A stretch of 64,000 bases of DNA from Lasiosphaeria ovina (taxonomy: Eukaryota; Ascomycota; Sordariomycetes; Sordariales; Lasiosphaeriaceae), in NCBI GenBank assembly GCA_033439765.1, contig JAULSN010000011.1, forward strand, positions 496,001 through 560,000, read 5' to 3'. Below, piece by piece: positions 54,301 to 62,307 of the stretch (the stretch's first letter is position 1; each line of letters opens with the position of its first letter). The position numbers and the translations under genes were made by a program. The notes beneath the pieces were generated by a model, which had not been told where the DNA came from, searched no databases, and saw nothing but the letters and a program-made list of their open reading frames with translations.

Positions 54301-54940
54301 ACGCTAGCGCCTTCTAGTATGGTTCGAACTAAACGGCCGCTTTCCCGACGAGTCGCGTTCCGACGTACGTTACTCCATCCTTCTAGAGCGGGATTTCGTC
54401 AATGTTATACTTAATAAAGGAGAGTACTATATCCTTCCAATTTTCGAATTTATCTTTATCTCCGTCGTAAAGCTCAGGGTACGGGATCTTTAGCTTCTTC
54501 TTAGGAGGAGCCGGCGGAGGTAGAGGTAGTACCGCCCTTACTACCTCCAGTCCTATAATTCTTTCTACGGCCACTCTCATATTATGGTCGTATCTCCCTA
54601 CCTACTCTCTTAGCTGGGCTAGCTCATTCTGGAGCTGCTCGTTCGTGGCTATATTATTACTTATCGAAAGGGGTTCTAGTTATTATATAAGGCTAGTGAT
54701 CTCCCCGTTATTAGTTGGCTCTTCCGGTACTGGAGCGTCTGCATCCCGGACTTCCGTATCCTTAGGCTGGATTGATCCGGCTTTACTACTACTACTATTA
54801 GACTCGTCGTCGCTAGACGATCTAACCTCTTCTTCTGGCTCGGTATCTGGAAGGACCGTATCCTCTCTAGGTATAGCCAGGTTATCGTATATATAAAAGT
54901 ACTCTATTTAATTAATATCAAGGGTCTTAGAGAAAGTAAA
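48400..54940 (-). pseudogene. Element A Gag-Pol, minus strand, destroyed by RIP
   Basis: The minus strand gives a Retrotrans_gag-like protein from about 54900: YPELYDGDKDKFENWKDIVLS, then LKLMGEFFTERY, LTFYDSLKDYVKDELYKTPRPE. All stops are TAG/TAA. The gag is interrupted by a solo LTR at 53292-53707. Pol follows. Near 50740 the reverse-transcriptase active site reads IVYIDNILIYS (YIDD to YIDN by a G-to-A change). RNase H and integrase regions follow to about 48.9 kb. The last part (48.4-48.9 kb) is the pol C-terminus. For kilobases there is almost no CpA or TpG while CpG persists. Confidence 0.8.
53292..53707 (-). repeat. Solo LTR related to element B, GC-rich and not RIP-damaged
   Basis: It begins TGTAAGG and ends CTTACA with the exact 5-bp duplication GTATT on both sides (53287-53291, 53708-53712). 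In reverse orientation its outer parts match the B LTR (GGCAGGTACGCC, CTTCAACCTGGCCC, GGAAGGTGGGCGAGGGCC). A GC-rich, tandem-repeat-like insert of about 230 bp (GGGCCTTTG and GTGGCGC units) sits in its middle. CpA/TpG are intact, in sharp contrast with the surrounding element-A DNA, so it arrived after RIP acted there. Confidence 0.85.
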
Positions 54941-54951
54941 AGCAAGCAACG

Positions 54952-55362
54952 TATTACAAACCGCTCGACTATATAGGTCAAGGTTATATCGTATATAGGT
55001 ACTAGGGGTCTAAGAAGTAGATGTAAAGAATGAATAAAGGGCAAGCTCCTATTATACGGGTAATATAGTCAAACTGGGTTTGCTACTTAAAGTATATGAG
55101 TATAGAGAATATATATTGCTTGCTTGAGGAACTAAGCAAGCTCTATCTAAGACCGTGGCTACGGTCATCGTATATATCTATCTGAGGGAACCAATCAATA
55201 ATGTCCCTTACTTACGAGGGGCCGTACTTCGGGACCCCGGGACCACGTACAGAGCTCCGTTGTCCCGGGCCTCCAGAGGTCGGGACCCTGGGACACTCCT
55301 GATTGGTCAATACCAAAAAGTGACTGCCCCACCCTTGTGCATTTCTTCAGGGATTCGTAACA
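54952..55362 (-). repeat. Element A LTR (5' LTR of the minus-strand element)
   Basis: 411 bp. The left 130 bp, next to the gag, are RIP-altered while the remaining 280 bp match 41097..41375 almost exactly. Confidence 0.85.
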
Positions 55363-55800
55363 TTCTTATCCCGGTATCCCGAAAGAAATACTCGGGGTGC
55401 TGGGATACTCCTAATTAGTCAATACCAAATAGAGGGTGCCCTATTACTATATATTTCTCTAGGGATTCGTAATATAATGCCCCTCCTCCGAGGTTAGCGC
55501 CCCGATAACTAACGCCTCCCGTTAGTTTCGTCGTTTCTCCTCTTATAGGCATTTTTCCTCCTTTTATTACGCTAATCATAATGGCTAACCGCGTAGGAAA
55601 GACTCGTTGCGCCTAACGTAAGCTCGATTCTAATTCCTCCTTATCCGCCTTTATATATGCGTACGGCTTTCCGTCCCTAATACCCTATACTAACTGCTAT
55701 CGCTACGACCGTAAGTGCGTTATCGCGGAGCGCTCGAAGCGTTATTACGAGTATATTAATCGTAAGGTATAATATAGCGGAAACGATTTTGCTTTAGCCC

Positions 55801-56554
55801 TATAGAACTGCGTTCCTGTATAGGCCTGAACTCAGCACCTATACAGGGTGCGCAGGGCAGCAGGCGCAGCGGAAGCAAGGCGTGTAGCGTATATCGGGAA
55901 CCAAGTGCAGGGTAGGTCGATCAAGTGCAGGGTAGACTGTAGGGAACTGTGCCCTACGGTCCGATACAACAGTGCTTCTGCAAGGCACTGAGGGAAGCAG
56001 GCTGACTGACTACAGGTCTGTAGAACTCTGCTACAGGCCTGCCACTCAGACTGTGAAGACTCTGCTCAGCAGTCTACCTCGTAGGCTGTAGGGGACTCTG
56101 CCCTACAGTCAGGGTCTTCGGGACTAACTGTGGGTGCTGAAGAAGACGGAGAGGAGTTATATTATAGAAGAAGTATAGTACAAAGAGTGGTGAGTATAAT
56201 ACTTGCTTATTGCTTTCTTTTATACTCATAATAAGAGGCTTGCTTGCTTTTTGAAGGAAATCTATCTAAGGGAAAGGACAGGTCTATATAGACCTAAAGT
56301 GGGCTCTCTAGAAGGTTCTAGAGACCCACAGGCTCCGTAGACAGCTCTGTATTCTACAGTCTTCTAGTGGGCTTGTCTTACGTATGCCAAGACGTATAGG
56401 GGTTTCGAGAGGGTGCTGTAGGGCAAAGTAAACAATCTAGGTATAGCGCCCTCAGCACCACACAATAGCCACAACACTCACAACTCCAACACAGCTACTG
56501 TAGTGCCCTATACTTCAGGACCCTACAACCCTAGTAACTAGCCGTACTTTAATA
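55801..56554 (-). repeat. D1: 754-bp LTR-like repeat, inverted copy of D2
   Basis: Its reverse complement matches D2. The ends are TTTAA(C/T)A-like on the right and TATAGAACTGCG on the left, where D2 has CGCAGTTTAACA. It contains perfect small palindromes such as GTCTATATAGAC and CTCTAGAAGGTTCTAGAG. CpA/TpG intact. No 5-bp duplication around it (AGCCC against ATAGT). Confidence 0.7.
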
Positions 56555-56785
56555 ATAGTTAAGTTCGAAAAGAATAACCCGCTACCCGCTCCTTCCGAGT
56601 CGGCTTCCGCGACTCTCCCTTCCTTCGATCGTACCCTACTAGGCATTTCTTCGCCTATACCTTCCTTCCTTAACTAGACCGGCGATATACCCTAATTAAT
56701 TAAGTCCCCGTAGGTACCTACCGCGAGCTCTACGACTAGGCCTCAATATAGCGCGTTATACGGAGTAGTTCTTAATAATTGAGTA

Positions 56786-56908
56786 GGGTTGCTAATCTAG
56801 CGGTATAACGCGTCGTTTCTTTCGATAATTATTTCTCTATATAGGCCAAGCTCCCGAGAGATAGTTAGATCCTAGCGTGAGGTCGTAGGTTCGAATCCTA
56901 CGCGATTT
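56786..56908 (+). other. Diverged tRNA-like copy in A0
   Basis: The T arm GTAGG-TTCGAAT-CCTAC is identical to the copy at 48243-48360. The acceptor (GGGTTGC with GCGATTT) keeps pairing mainly through G-T pairs, and the middle has diverged strongly. Same place in the element, after the antisense ORF. Confidence 0.5.
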
Positions 56909-57551
56909 ATTATTTTTGTATTTTTTCTAGAACGTTCTTAACGCCCCGGAGCTACCTATATAAGCTCCCTAGGCCGGTCTGGATTTTATTAGTAGAATTC
57001 TTAGATCTTGTCCGGGTAGCTTAAAAATAAAACTAGTTCTTATAAGTTCTCCTTATTCTTATAATTAAGCTATTTAATTAGGTATTAGAGCTCTCCTTTT
57101 ATAATACGAGAGTCCAGAACCTACTTAACGTCGTATTCTTCCTTAAAGTCCTCGACTTCGATATCTTAAGCTAGCCGCGCGTTTCTCGGCGTTAGTTTAA
57201 AAAGTAAAATATAAAAGATATTCGTCCTTAGCTTTATCGTACTAGGTAAGGATAATATATAGTTAAATATTACGATCTTCTTCTTAACCTTAAACGGTCT
57301 AATCCTCTTAAAGCCTAGCTTCTTACTTAGCTATTTTATCGTTAAAAATTTCATTAAAAGAAAAACCTTATCCCCCTCCTCTAAGCGAGGTCCCTCGAGC
57401 CTATATTTATTATAATACGTCTTTATATACTAGCGTACTTGTTAAAGTATGGCTAGTTACTAGGGTTATAGGGTCCTAAAGTACAGGGCACTACAGTAGC
57501 TATATTAGAGTTATGAGTATTATGGCTGTTGTATGGTGCTGAGGGCGCCAT

Positions 57552-57777
57552 TATCACGGTACAGTAGACCTGAAGGAGGCAGGGCTGCGGTATTGATCGC
57601 TGTATTCGTAGAATCTAAGTTGTAGAAGGAAGAGAGCTATCTAGGACCCCGCGGGGCAAGGAAGTAAGGTGTGGTGCGGGCCACGTGCTTGCCAAGCCAT
57701 GGTCCCCACTTATAATCAGGATGCGCCCAATCAGGGTGCATCAGCCATTTGCCACCTTGTCAGGCCATGCCGTGACA
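57552..57777 (-). repeat. Element E 3' LTR
   Basis: 226 bp, identical by eye to 59251..59476. Confidence 0.93.
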
Positions 57778-57972
57778 CTACCCCCGGGCGGAAAAAGCTT
57801 CGTCCCGAAGCTTACCTCAGCATCAGAAAAAATCGATTCTTCGGAGTTGACGAACACGTCGGAAATGAACGATTCAGCGCGATTGACGCAGTCTTCGCTC
57901 AGCGACAGGGCTGCGGTAAGACTGTCCGGGAAAACGGTCGGGCCGACCGGATCAATTGGCGGACCGGTCCGA

Positions 57973-58863
57973 TTACTCAGACAGGTCGTTGATGAACTCG
58001 CGATCGATATCGCGCTTCCAAGCCTTCAACTCAGCCAAGGTCAGGTACTCGCGACCTCCAGGGGCTATGTTGTTATTATTATTGTTATCATTAACAGGCT
58101 CGAAGGGCTTGACTGCCAAGTCAAGGCCGGAAAGCTCATTCAGCTCCATCGGGGTTGAATGGTTGTTTGTGTGGTTGTTGGATTGACCACCGTTGTAACT
58201 GCCGGGGCTTCCAAGCTTCTGAAGCAAAGTGACGAAGCCGTTGTAGTCAGTCGGTACGATGATTTGGTGATCGAGGCGGGCACGCGTACGCGCATTGAGT
58301 CCCTTGCGCAACAAAGCGATCTTGGCTGAATCAGACCACAAGTTGGCTTTCGCTTTGTACAACAAGCGCTCGAACTTGGCCAGGTAGGTTGTGAGGCTGT
58401 CATCACCCTGCTTGGTGTACTGGAGCTTGTCTTCAGCGATCTGGACTTTGTTCGGGTCGTCATGCAGGCGTTGCAATTGATCAATGAGGGCAGCCGGGTC
58501 GTAGAAGGCATCGTCTTCGGCCTGGCTGAGTTGAGGCATCACCAGGGCTTGGATCTTTGGCTCCAAGCGATCGTAGATGTAGAAGAATTGGGCCTCGCCG
58601 TCACCGATTGATTCGCCGTCAATACGAAGCTTAGCACGAATAGCGGGATGCCACTGCTCCCAGGCCATTTCAGTGCCGTTGAACTTGACAGGGTCAGGAA
58701 GACTGGGCTTCGGTCGCGATCGATGGGAGCGGGCAGTGACGAGCTCAGTCATGGTGTTGAGGCTACCATTCGCGGTCGCTAGGGCGAGTTCCAGGCCAGC
58801 GATGCGGGTGTTGTGCTCTTCAATGATGTTTTGCATCTGAGCGATCTGGTTGTCGTGATTCAT
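57973..58863 (-). CDS. Element E Gag protein, 296 aa, intact
   Basis: The N-terminal coiled coil (IAQMQNIIEEHNTRIAGLELALA) is followed by a capsid-type region: PVKFNGTEMAWEQWHPAIRAKL, then a TTYLAKFERLLYKA block and ALLRKGLNARTRARL. This is the typical order of Gypsy-type Retrotrans_gag. An Asn run and a charged C-terminal tail follow. No zinc knuckle is present. The start at 58863 overlaps (ATGA) the stop of an upstream 98-codon frame (59156..58860) in the 5' leader, which might affect translation. The product would package RNA but needs reverse transcriptase and integrase from another element. Confidence 0.85.
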   Translation of the reverse strand: MNHDNQIAQMQNIIEEHNTRIAGLELALATANGSLNTMTELVTARSHRSRPKPSLPDPVKFNGTEMAWEQWHPAIRAKLRIDGESIGDGEAQFFYIYDRLEPKIQALVMPQLSQAEDDAFYDPAALIDQLQRLHDDPNKVQIAEDKLQYTKQGDDSLTTYLAKFERLLYKAKANLWSDSAKIALLRKGLNARTRARLDHQIIVPTDYNGFVTLLQKLGSPGSYNGGQSNNHTNNHSTPMELNELSGLDLAVKPFEPVNDNNNNNNIAPGGREYLTLAELKAWKRDIDREFINDLSE

Positions 58864-59250
58864 CTTGACTGGTCCGATTGATCAGAGCGATAGGGAAAAG
58901 GAAAAGGAAGGTCGGAGAAGGAAGGTCGGAAAAGGTCGACGGTCGGGCTTCCTGGCTGGGCGATTACTTTCGGAGCGCCTGCTTTAATAACACACGGAGC
59001 GACAAGCTCAACGCCTTCGTAAATGAAGCTCGATACCTTCGTCGCGAAGCGCACGATGACTTCGTAATGAAGGGTGTAGCAGGACCCTACTTTCATACAC
59101 TCCCGAACAAAATCAGGTCCTAGGTCGATGGTCGGATCGGAGCGGCGAATACGCACAACACAGTCGCAACTGTCATGCGTATGCGGGTCCTTTCCAAAGA
59201 GAAGAAGAATAGGATCCCCGGCTGGTTAGGCCGTAGAAACGAACTTAGAT

Positions 59251-59476
59251 TATCACGGTACAGTAGACCTGAAGGAGGCAGGGCTGCGGTATTGATCGCT
59301 GTATTCGTAGAATCTAAGTTGTAGAAGGAAGAGAGCTATCTAGGACCCCGCGGGGCAAGGAAGTAAGGTGTGGTGCGGGCCACGTGCTTGCCAAGCCATG
59401 GTCCCCACTTATAATCAGGATGCGCCCAATCAGGGTGCATCAGCCATTTGCCACCTTGTCAGGCCATGCCGTGACA
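59251..59476 (-). repeat. Element E 5' LTR
   Basis: 226 bp, identical by eye to 57552..57777. The adjacent bases (ATCTAAGTTCG on the minus strand) do not begin TGG, so a conventional tRNA-CCA primer site is not evident. Confidence 0.93.
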
Positions 59477-60179
59477 GCCATACCTAGATTGTTTACTTTG
59501 CCCCACAGCACCCTCTCGAAACCCCTATACGTCTTGGCATACGTAAGACAAGCCCACTAGAAGACTGTAGAATACAGAGCTGTCTACGGAGCCTGTGGGT
59601 CTCTAGAACCTTCTAGAGAGCCCACCTTAGGTCTATATAGACCTGTCCTTTCCCTTAGATAGATTTCTTTCTCAAGTAAGCAAGCCTCTTGTTATGAGTA
59701 TAAAAGAAAGCAACAAGCAAGCACTACACTCACCACTCTTTGTACTATACTTCTTCCATAATACAACTCCTCTCCGTCTTCTTTAGTACCCACAGTTGGT
59801 CCCGAAGACCCTGACTGTAGGGCAGAGTCCCCTACAGCCTACGAGGTAGACTGCTGAGCAGAGTCCTCACAGTCTGAGTGGCAGGCCTGTAGCAGAGTTC
59901 TACAGACCTGTCGTCAGTCAGCCTACTTCCCTCAGTGCCTTGCAGAAGCACTGTTGTATCGGACCGTAGGGCACAGTTCCCTACAGTCTACCCTGCACTT
60001 GATCGACCTACCCTGCACTTGGTTCCCGATATACGCTACACGCCTTGCTTCCGCTGCACCTGTCACAACACTGTGCACCCTGTATAGGTGCTGAGTTCAG
60101 GCCTATACAGGAACGCAGTTTAACAATCGTCATCCTGCTTAATAAGCTATAGTTAGTTCTAAAGACGACTAGGTATGGC

Positions 60180-61423
60180 TAGTATATGAGGCTGGCGGCG
60201 GGCTCTTCTTATAGGCGGCCCTCTCGGCTTTGGTGGTTATTTATCATAACTCCCTAGGTGATCAAATAGATAGTAGGGGGCAAATAAAAAAGCCTCCCCC
60301 TAACCTTCACACTTTCGTATTACTCTTCTAAAACGCTACTAAATATCTGAAAGACTTTGACCCGGGGGTATGCCGAACTAAACAACACGCTATACATCGG
60401 GGATGTCCATCCCTATATCGAGGGATATAGAGGCGAGGATAATACGGCAGTCGGTATCTCTATTCGCGAAGTCCTTGAAGATGATCTCTTGGTCGGTTAG
60501 GCGCACATCTGTATCGTACCGGCGTATGACTTTGGCTGCAAACTGGCTTGTAAAGCCACAGGACTTTTAAAGGTATTTAAGAAGGATATACCGGGCCAGG
60601 ATCAGCTTGGGCTTACTATCAATATATATGATTATTTTTTTTATCAGCCGGGCTTCGTTGGGCTTGGATCCTTCCACGAGGAAATGCAGGCGCCTAAAAT
60701 CCGTAATAACCTTCCTCATCAACGGTAGTAGGATGACCGTAATCTCGGGCCTGTCGATCGATATGCGGATTATTTGGAGATTTCTCTAATCAAAGCCGGC
60801 ATACTTGAGTATATACGCCTGGTTGTCCCTGTCCAGCGTTGCCGTACAGCCAAAGAATGGAATTCTCCGCGGCATCAATGCCCTCAACGTATATAGATAT
60901 GTAAATTCTTCTCGGAACTCACGCCATTCGCTAATCATATGAAGTTCATCTATAGCGAAGAGTCCAAGCTTACTATAGAAATCGGGATCACGAAGGACCG
61001 CTTTGAACTTCGGGTTGACAGCTTGTTCAGGGCTTAGAAGTACATAACTATATTGGCCAGCTTTGACTTCTTTCCAAACGTTCGGGTTCTAGATAAATTA
61101 GTTAGCCTCATTTTATTCAGGGGTCAGGGGTCAGGGGTAAAAAAGGGGCTGGCCTTGAGGTGGGTGTTACTATCAATCCAGATAGGCTTCGAAGAAGGCA
61201 CAGCCCTAACGATGTCATCCCTCTGGTTCTCGCCTAGCTTCGTGAGAGGGACGATTTGTACTATGGTCAGCTTCGTGATCGCCGAGAAGGCGTATAGTAC
61301 AGCGCTTTTTCCGTAGCCTGTAGCTGCCACCAGTACTATATCCTTTTTCTGATGAACAAGCCGATATACTACGTCGATCTGACCCTTACGGGCTTCCCGG
61401 GCGCCTGTGATCTTACAGATCAC
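60180..61423 (-). pseudogene. RIP-damaged RecQ-like superfamily 2 helicase
   Basis: From about 61423 the minus strand reads GQIDVVYRLVHQKKDIVLVAATGYGKS (Q-motif-like and Walker A), IVQIVPLTKLGENQ, a break near 61125 (CAGGGGT repeated three times), then YVLLSPEQA, LFAIDELHMISEW (motif II, DELH in place of DEVH/DEAH), FFGCTATLDRDNQAYILKYAGF (motif III), IIYIDSKPK, ILASISLDIGMDIPDV (motif V) and a worn motif VI (RFRRVIR). Stops are TAG/TAA. The order is that of RecQ-type helicases, as in telomere-linked or transposon-borne fungal copies. It lies inside the right end of the 23.9-kb element and reads inward, as does the DUF6589-like gene at the left end. The end near 60180 is approximate. Confidence 0.72.
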
Positions 61424-61839
61424 ATCTTTGATGCGGTTTCTATGCTCGTTTTCTTCTATTTCGAGGGCGCAGGAGGTCTCACGGTAGGTTGGAAGGAAAA
61501 GGTGGTTGTAAAGGGAAGAAAATTACATGCTGAGGATGCCCCGCGCGAGGGCATTCTATGTGCAAATTTTCAGATTTTTTGGCCCTGTTGTGGCTGCATA
61601 CTTGGGACGAATCTGACGGGCAAAAGACGGAACCCCGCGTCGATTTTTTCGTTTGATGTTACCATCGACACTTCTACATAATATATAGACATGAAAAGTA
61701 CACCAGTAGATGCGCCTGCGTCTCAGCATCTTCAGAAGCATATTTTCATTCTATCACGATATGTTGTTATGGTGTTGTTAAGGCGCAACTAATCTACATT
61801 TTTTTTATTTGTATGGGGGACGGAACCTCGCGTACGACT

Positions 61840-62042
61840 ACCGCAACATTACGCTCTCAGACCTTTTTTTCAGGCGTTCTGAGCAATGTGGGTCCAAGTG
61901 GGTCTATCTGAGCCACACCAAAAATTTGCGGGTCACAGGATGCGAATGCGGCCTAGGGTCCCTTTTTTTATGGGGGGGGGGTGCCGTAGGCACCTTCCTT
62001 CTATTCTACGCCTGAAAAAAAGGTCTGAGCCTGCTGAGATAA
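61840..62042 (-). repeat. Right terminal inverted repeat with internal hairpin
   Basis: The last 21 bases mirror the left end with one mismatch. Inner arms 61856-61876 and 62009-62029 are perfect inverted copies. A G-run (61972-61981) lies inside the loop. Confidence 0.75.
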
Positions 62043-62050
62043 GTTTGTCC
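62043..62050. repeat. 8-bp target-site duplication, right copy (GTTTGTCC)
   Basis: Identical and in the same orientation as 38133-38140. Confidence 0.85.
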
Positions 62051-62307
62051 TAGGTAAGTAGATAGTCTCTTTTGACTTTTAGTCCGAACCTTCGACCGTG
62101 TTGAGTAAGGTACGAACAAGCAAACGCACTGGTTATTTGCCACCACCACCTGATGGCGTCCCAAGGGGTGCGGGGGTGGTTGCAAAGTAAAATGACGTCT
62201 CCTCCCCCGATCTGTTCCTGACCAACTACCACGCGCTCCAAAGCTCACCCGCTCGGCGAAATCTCCTTCTTCTTCGTCAAGACACCACCCCTCCGCCAGA
62301 CATCCTC

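Larger units (their letters stand above)
40965..55362 (-). mobile_element. Element A: Gypsy-type LTR retrotransposon, minus strand, heavily RIP-mutated, hosting nested insertions
   Basis: Two 411-bp direct LTRs (40965..41375 and 54952..55362) have TGTTAC...GTAACA-type ends. After removing element B (6.07 kb) and a solo LTR (0.42 kb) the element is about 7.9 kb. On the minus strand gag starts near 54940, followed by pol to about 48400. Between pol and the 3' LTR lie a tRNA-like sequence and an extra ORF, both on the opposite (plus) strand. No matching 5-bp duplication was found (GCAAG against TTCTT); it seems to sit inside an older LTR of its own family. The outer LTR halves retain CpA while the interior has almost none. 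Confidence 0.8.
55363..57439 (-). mobile_element. A0: remnant of an older element of the A family, split by D1
   Basis: A diverged LTR tail (about 55368-55474, ending GATTCGTAATA) is followed by the same internal order as in A: antisense ORF from 55581 (MANRVGKTR...), resumed at about 56560 after repeat D1, tRNA-like sequence 56786-56908, and the pol C-terminal end on the minus strand (56940-57439). Repeat D2 cuts it off. With 40866-40964 it appears to be the element into which A inserted. Confidence 0.6.
57552..59476 (-). mobile_element. Element E: young non-autonomous gag-only LTR retrotransposon, 1925 bp
   Basis: Two 226-bp LTRs (57552..57777 and 59251..59476) run TATCACGG...CCGTGACA and are identical by eye. 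The duplication GCCAT (57547-57551 and 59477-59481) is exact. The only long intact frame is a Gag on the minus strand. There is no protease, reverse transcriptase or integrase sequence in the 1.47 kb between the LTRs. No RIP stops are present. A C-rich run next to 57777 is a polypurine tract on the minus strand. Confidence 0.93.
57440..60125 (+). repeat. D2: 756-bp LTR-like repeat (TGTTAAA...TTTAACA), interrupted by element E
   Basis: The two parts 57440-57551 and 59482-60125 join across E and its duplication to give 756 bp, the inverted counterpart of D1. The ends TGTTAAA and TTTAACA are inverted as in LTRs. Flanking pentamers differ (GTACT against ATCGT). Confidence 0.7.
38141..62042. mobile_element. 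23.9-kb composite TIR DNA transposon with DUF6589-like and RecQ-like helicase relics
   Basis: The outer 21 bases of both ends are inverted copies with one mismatch (38141-38161 against 62042-62022), starting TTATCTCAGCA. Weaker inverted similarity continues for about 190 bp: shared AGACCCAC, CTGAG and GTACGCG blocks. Each end also folds on itself: 38154-38174 pairs with 38274-38294 (20/21), and 61856-61876 pairs with 62009-62029 (21/21). An 8-bp duplication flanks the whole. The ends carry two inward-reading pseudogenes (38457-40080 plus; 60180-61423 minus). Removing nested LTR elements (about 40.1-60.1 kb) leaves a core of about 4 kb or more, so part of the original element may be lost. The 8-bp duplication fits several eukaryotic cut-and-paste superfamilies, but the terminal sequence lacks the hAT-type CAG start. 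It appears immobile now because both genes are RIP-damaged. Confidence 0.8.

Noticed and set aside
40965..55362. 5-bp target duplication for element A
   Set aside because: The flanking pentamers GCAAG and TTCTT do not match; A probably inserted into a relative (A0) followed by loss or exchange of sequence.
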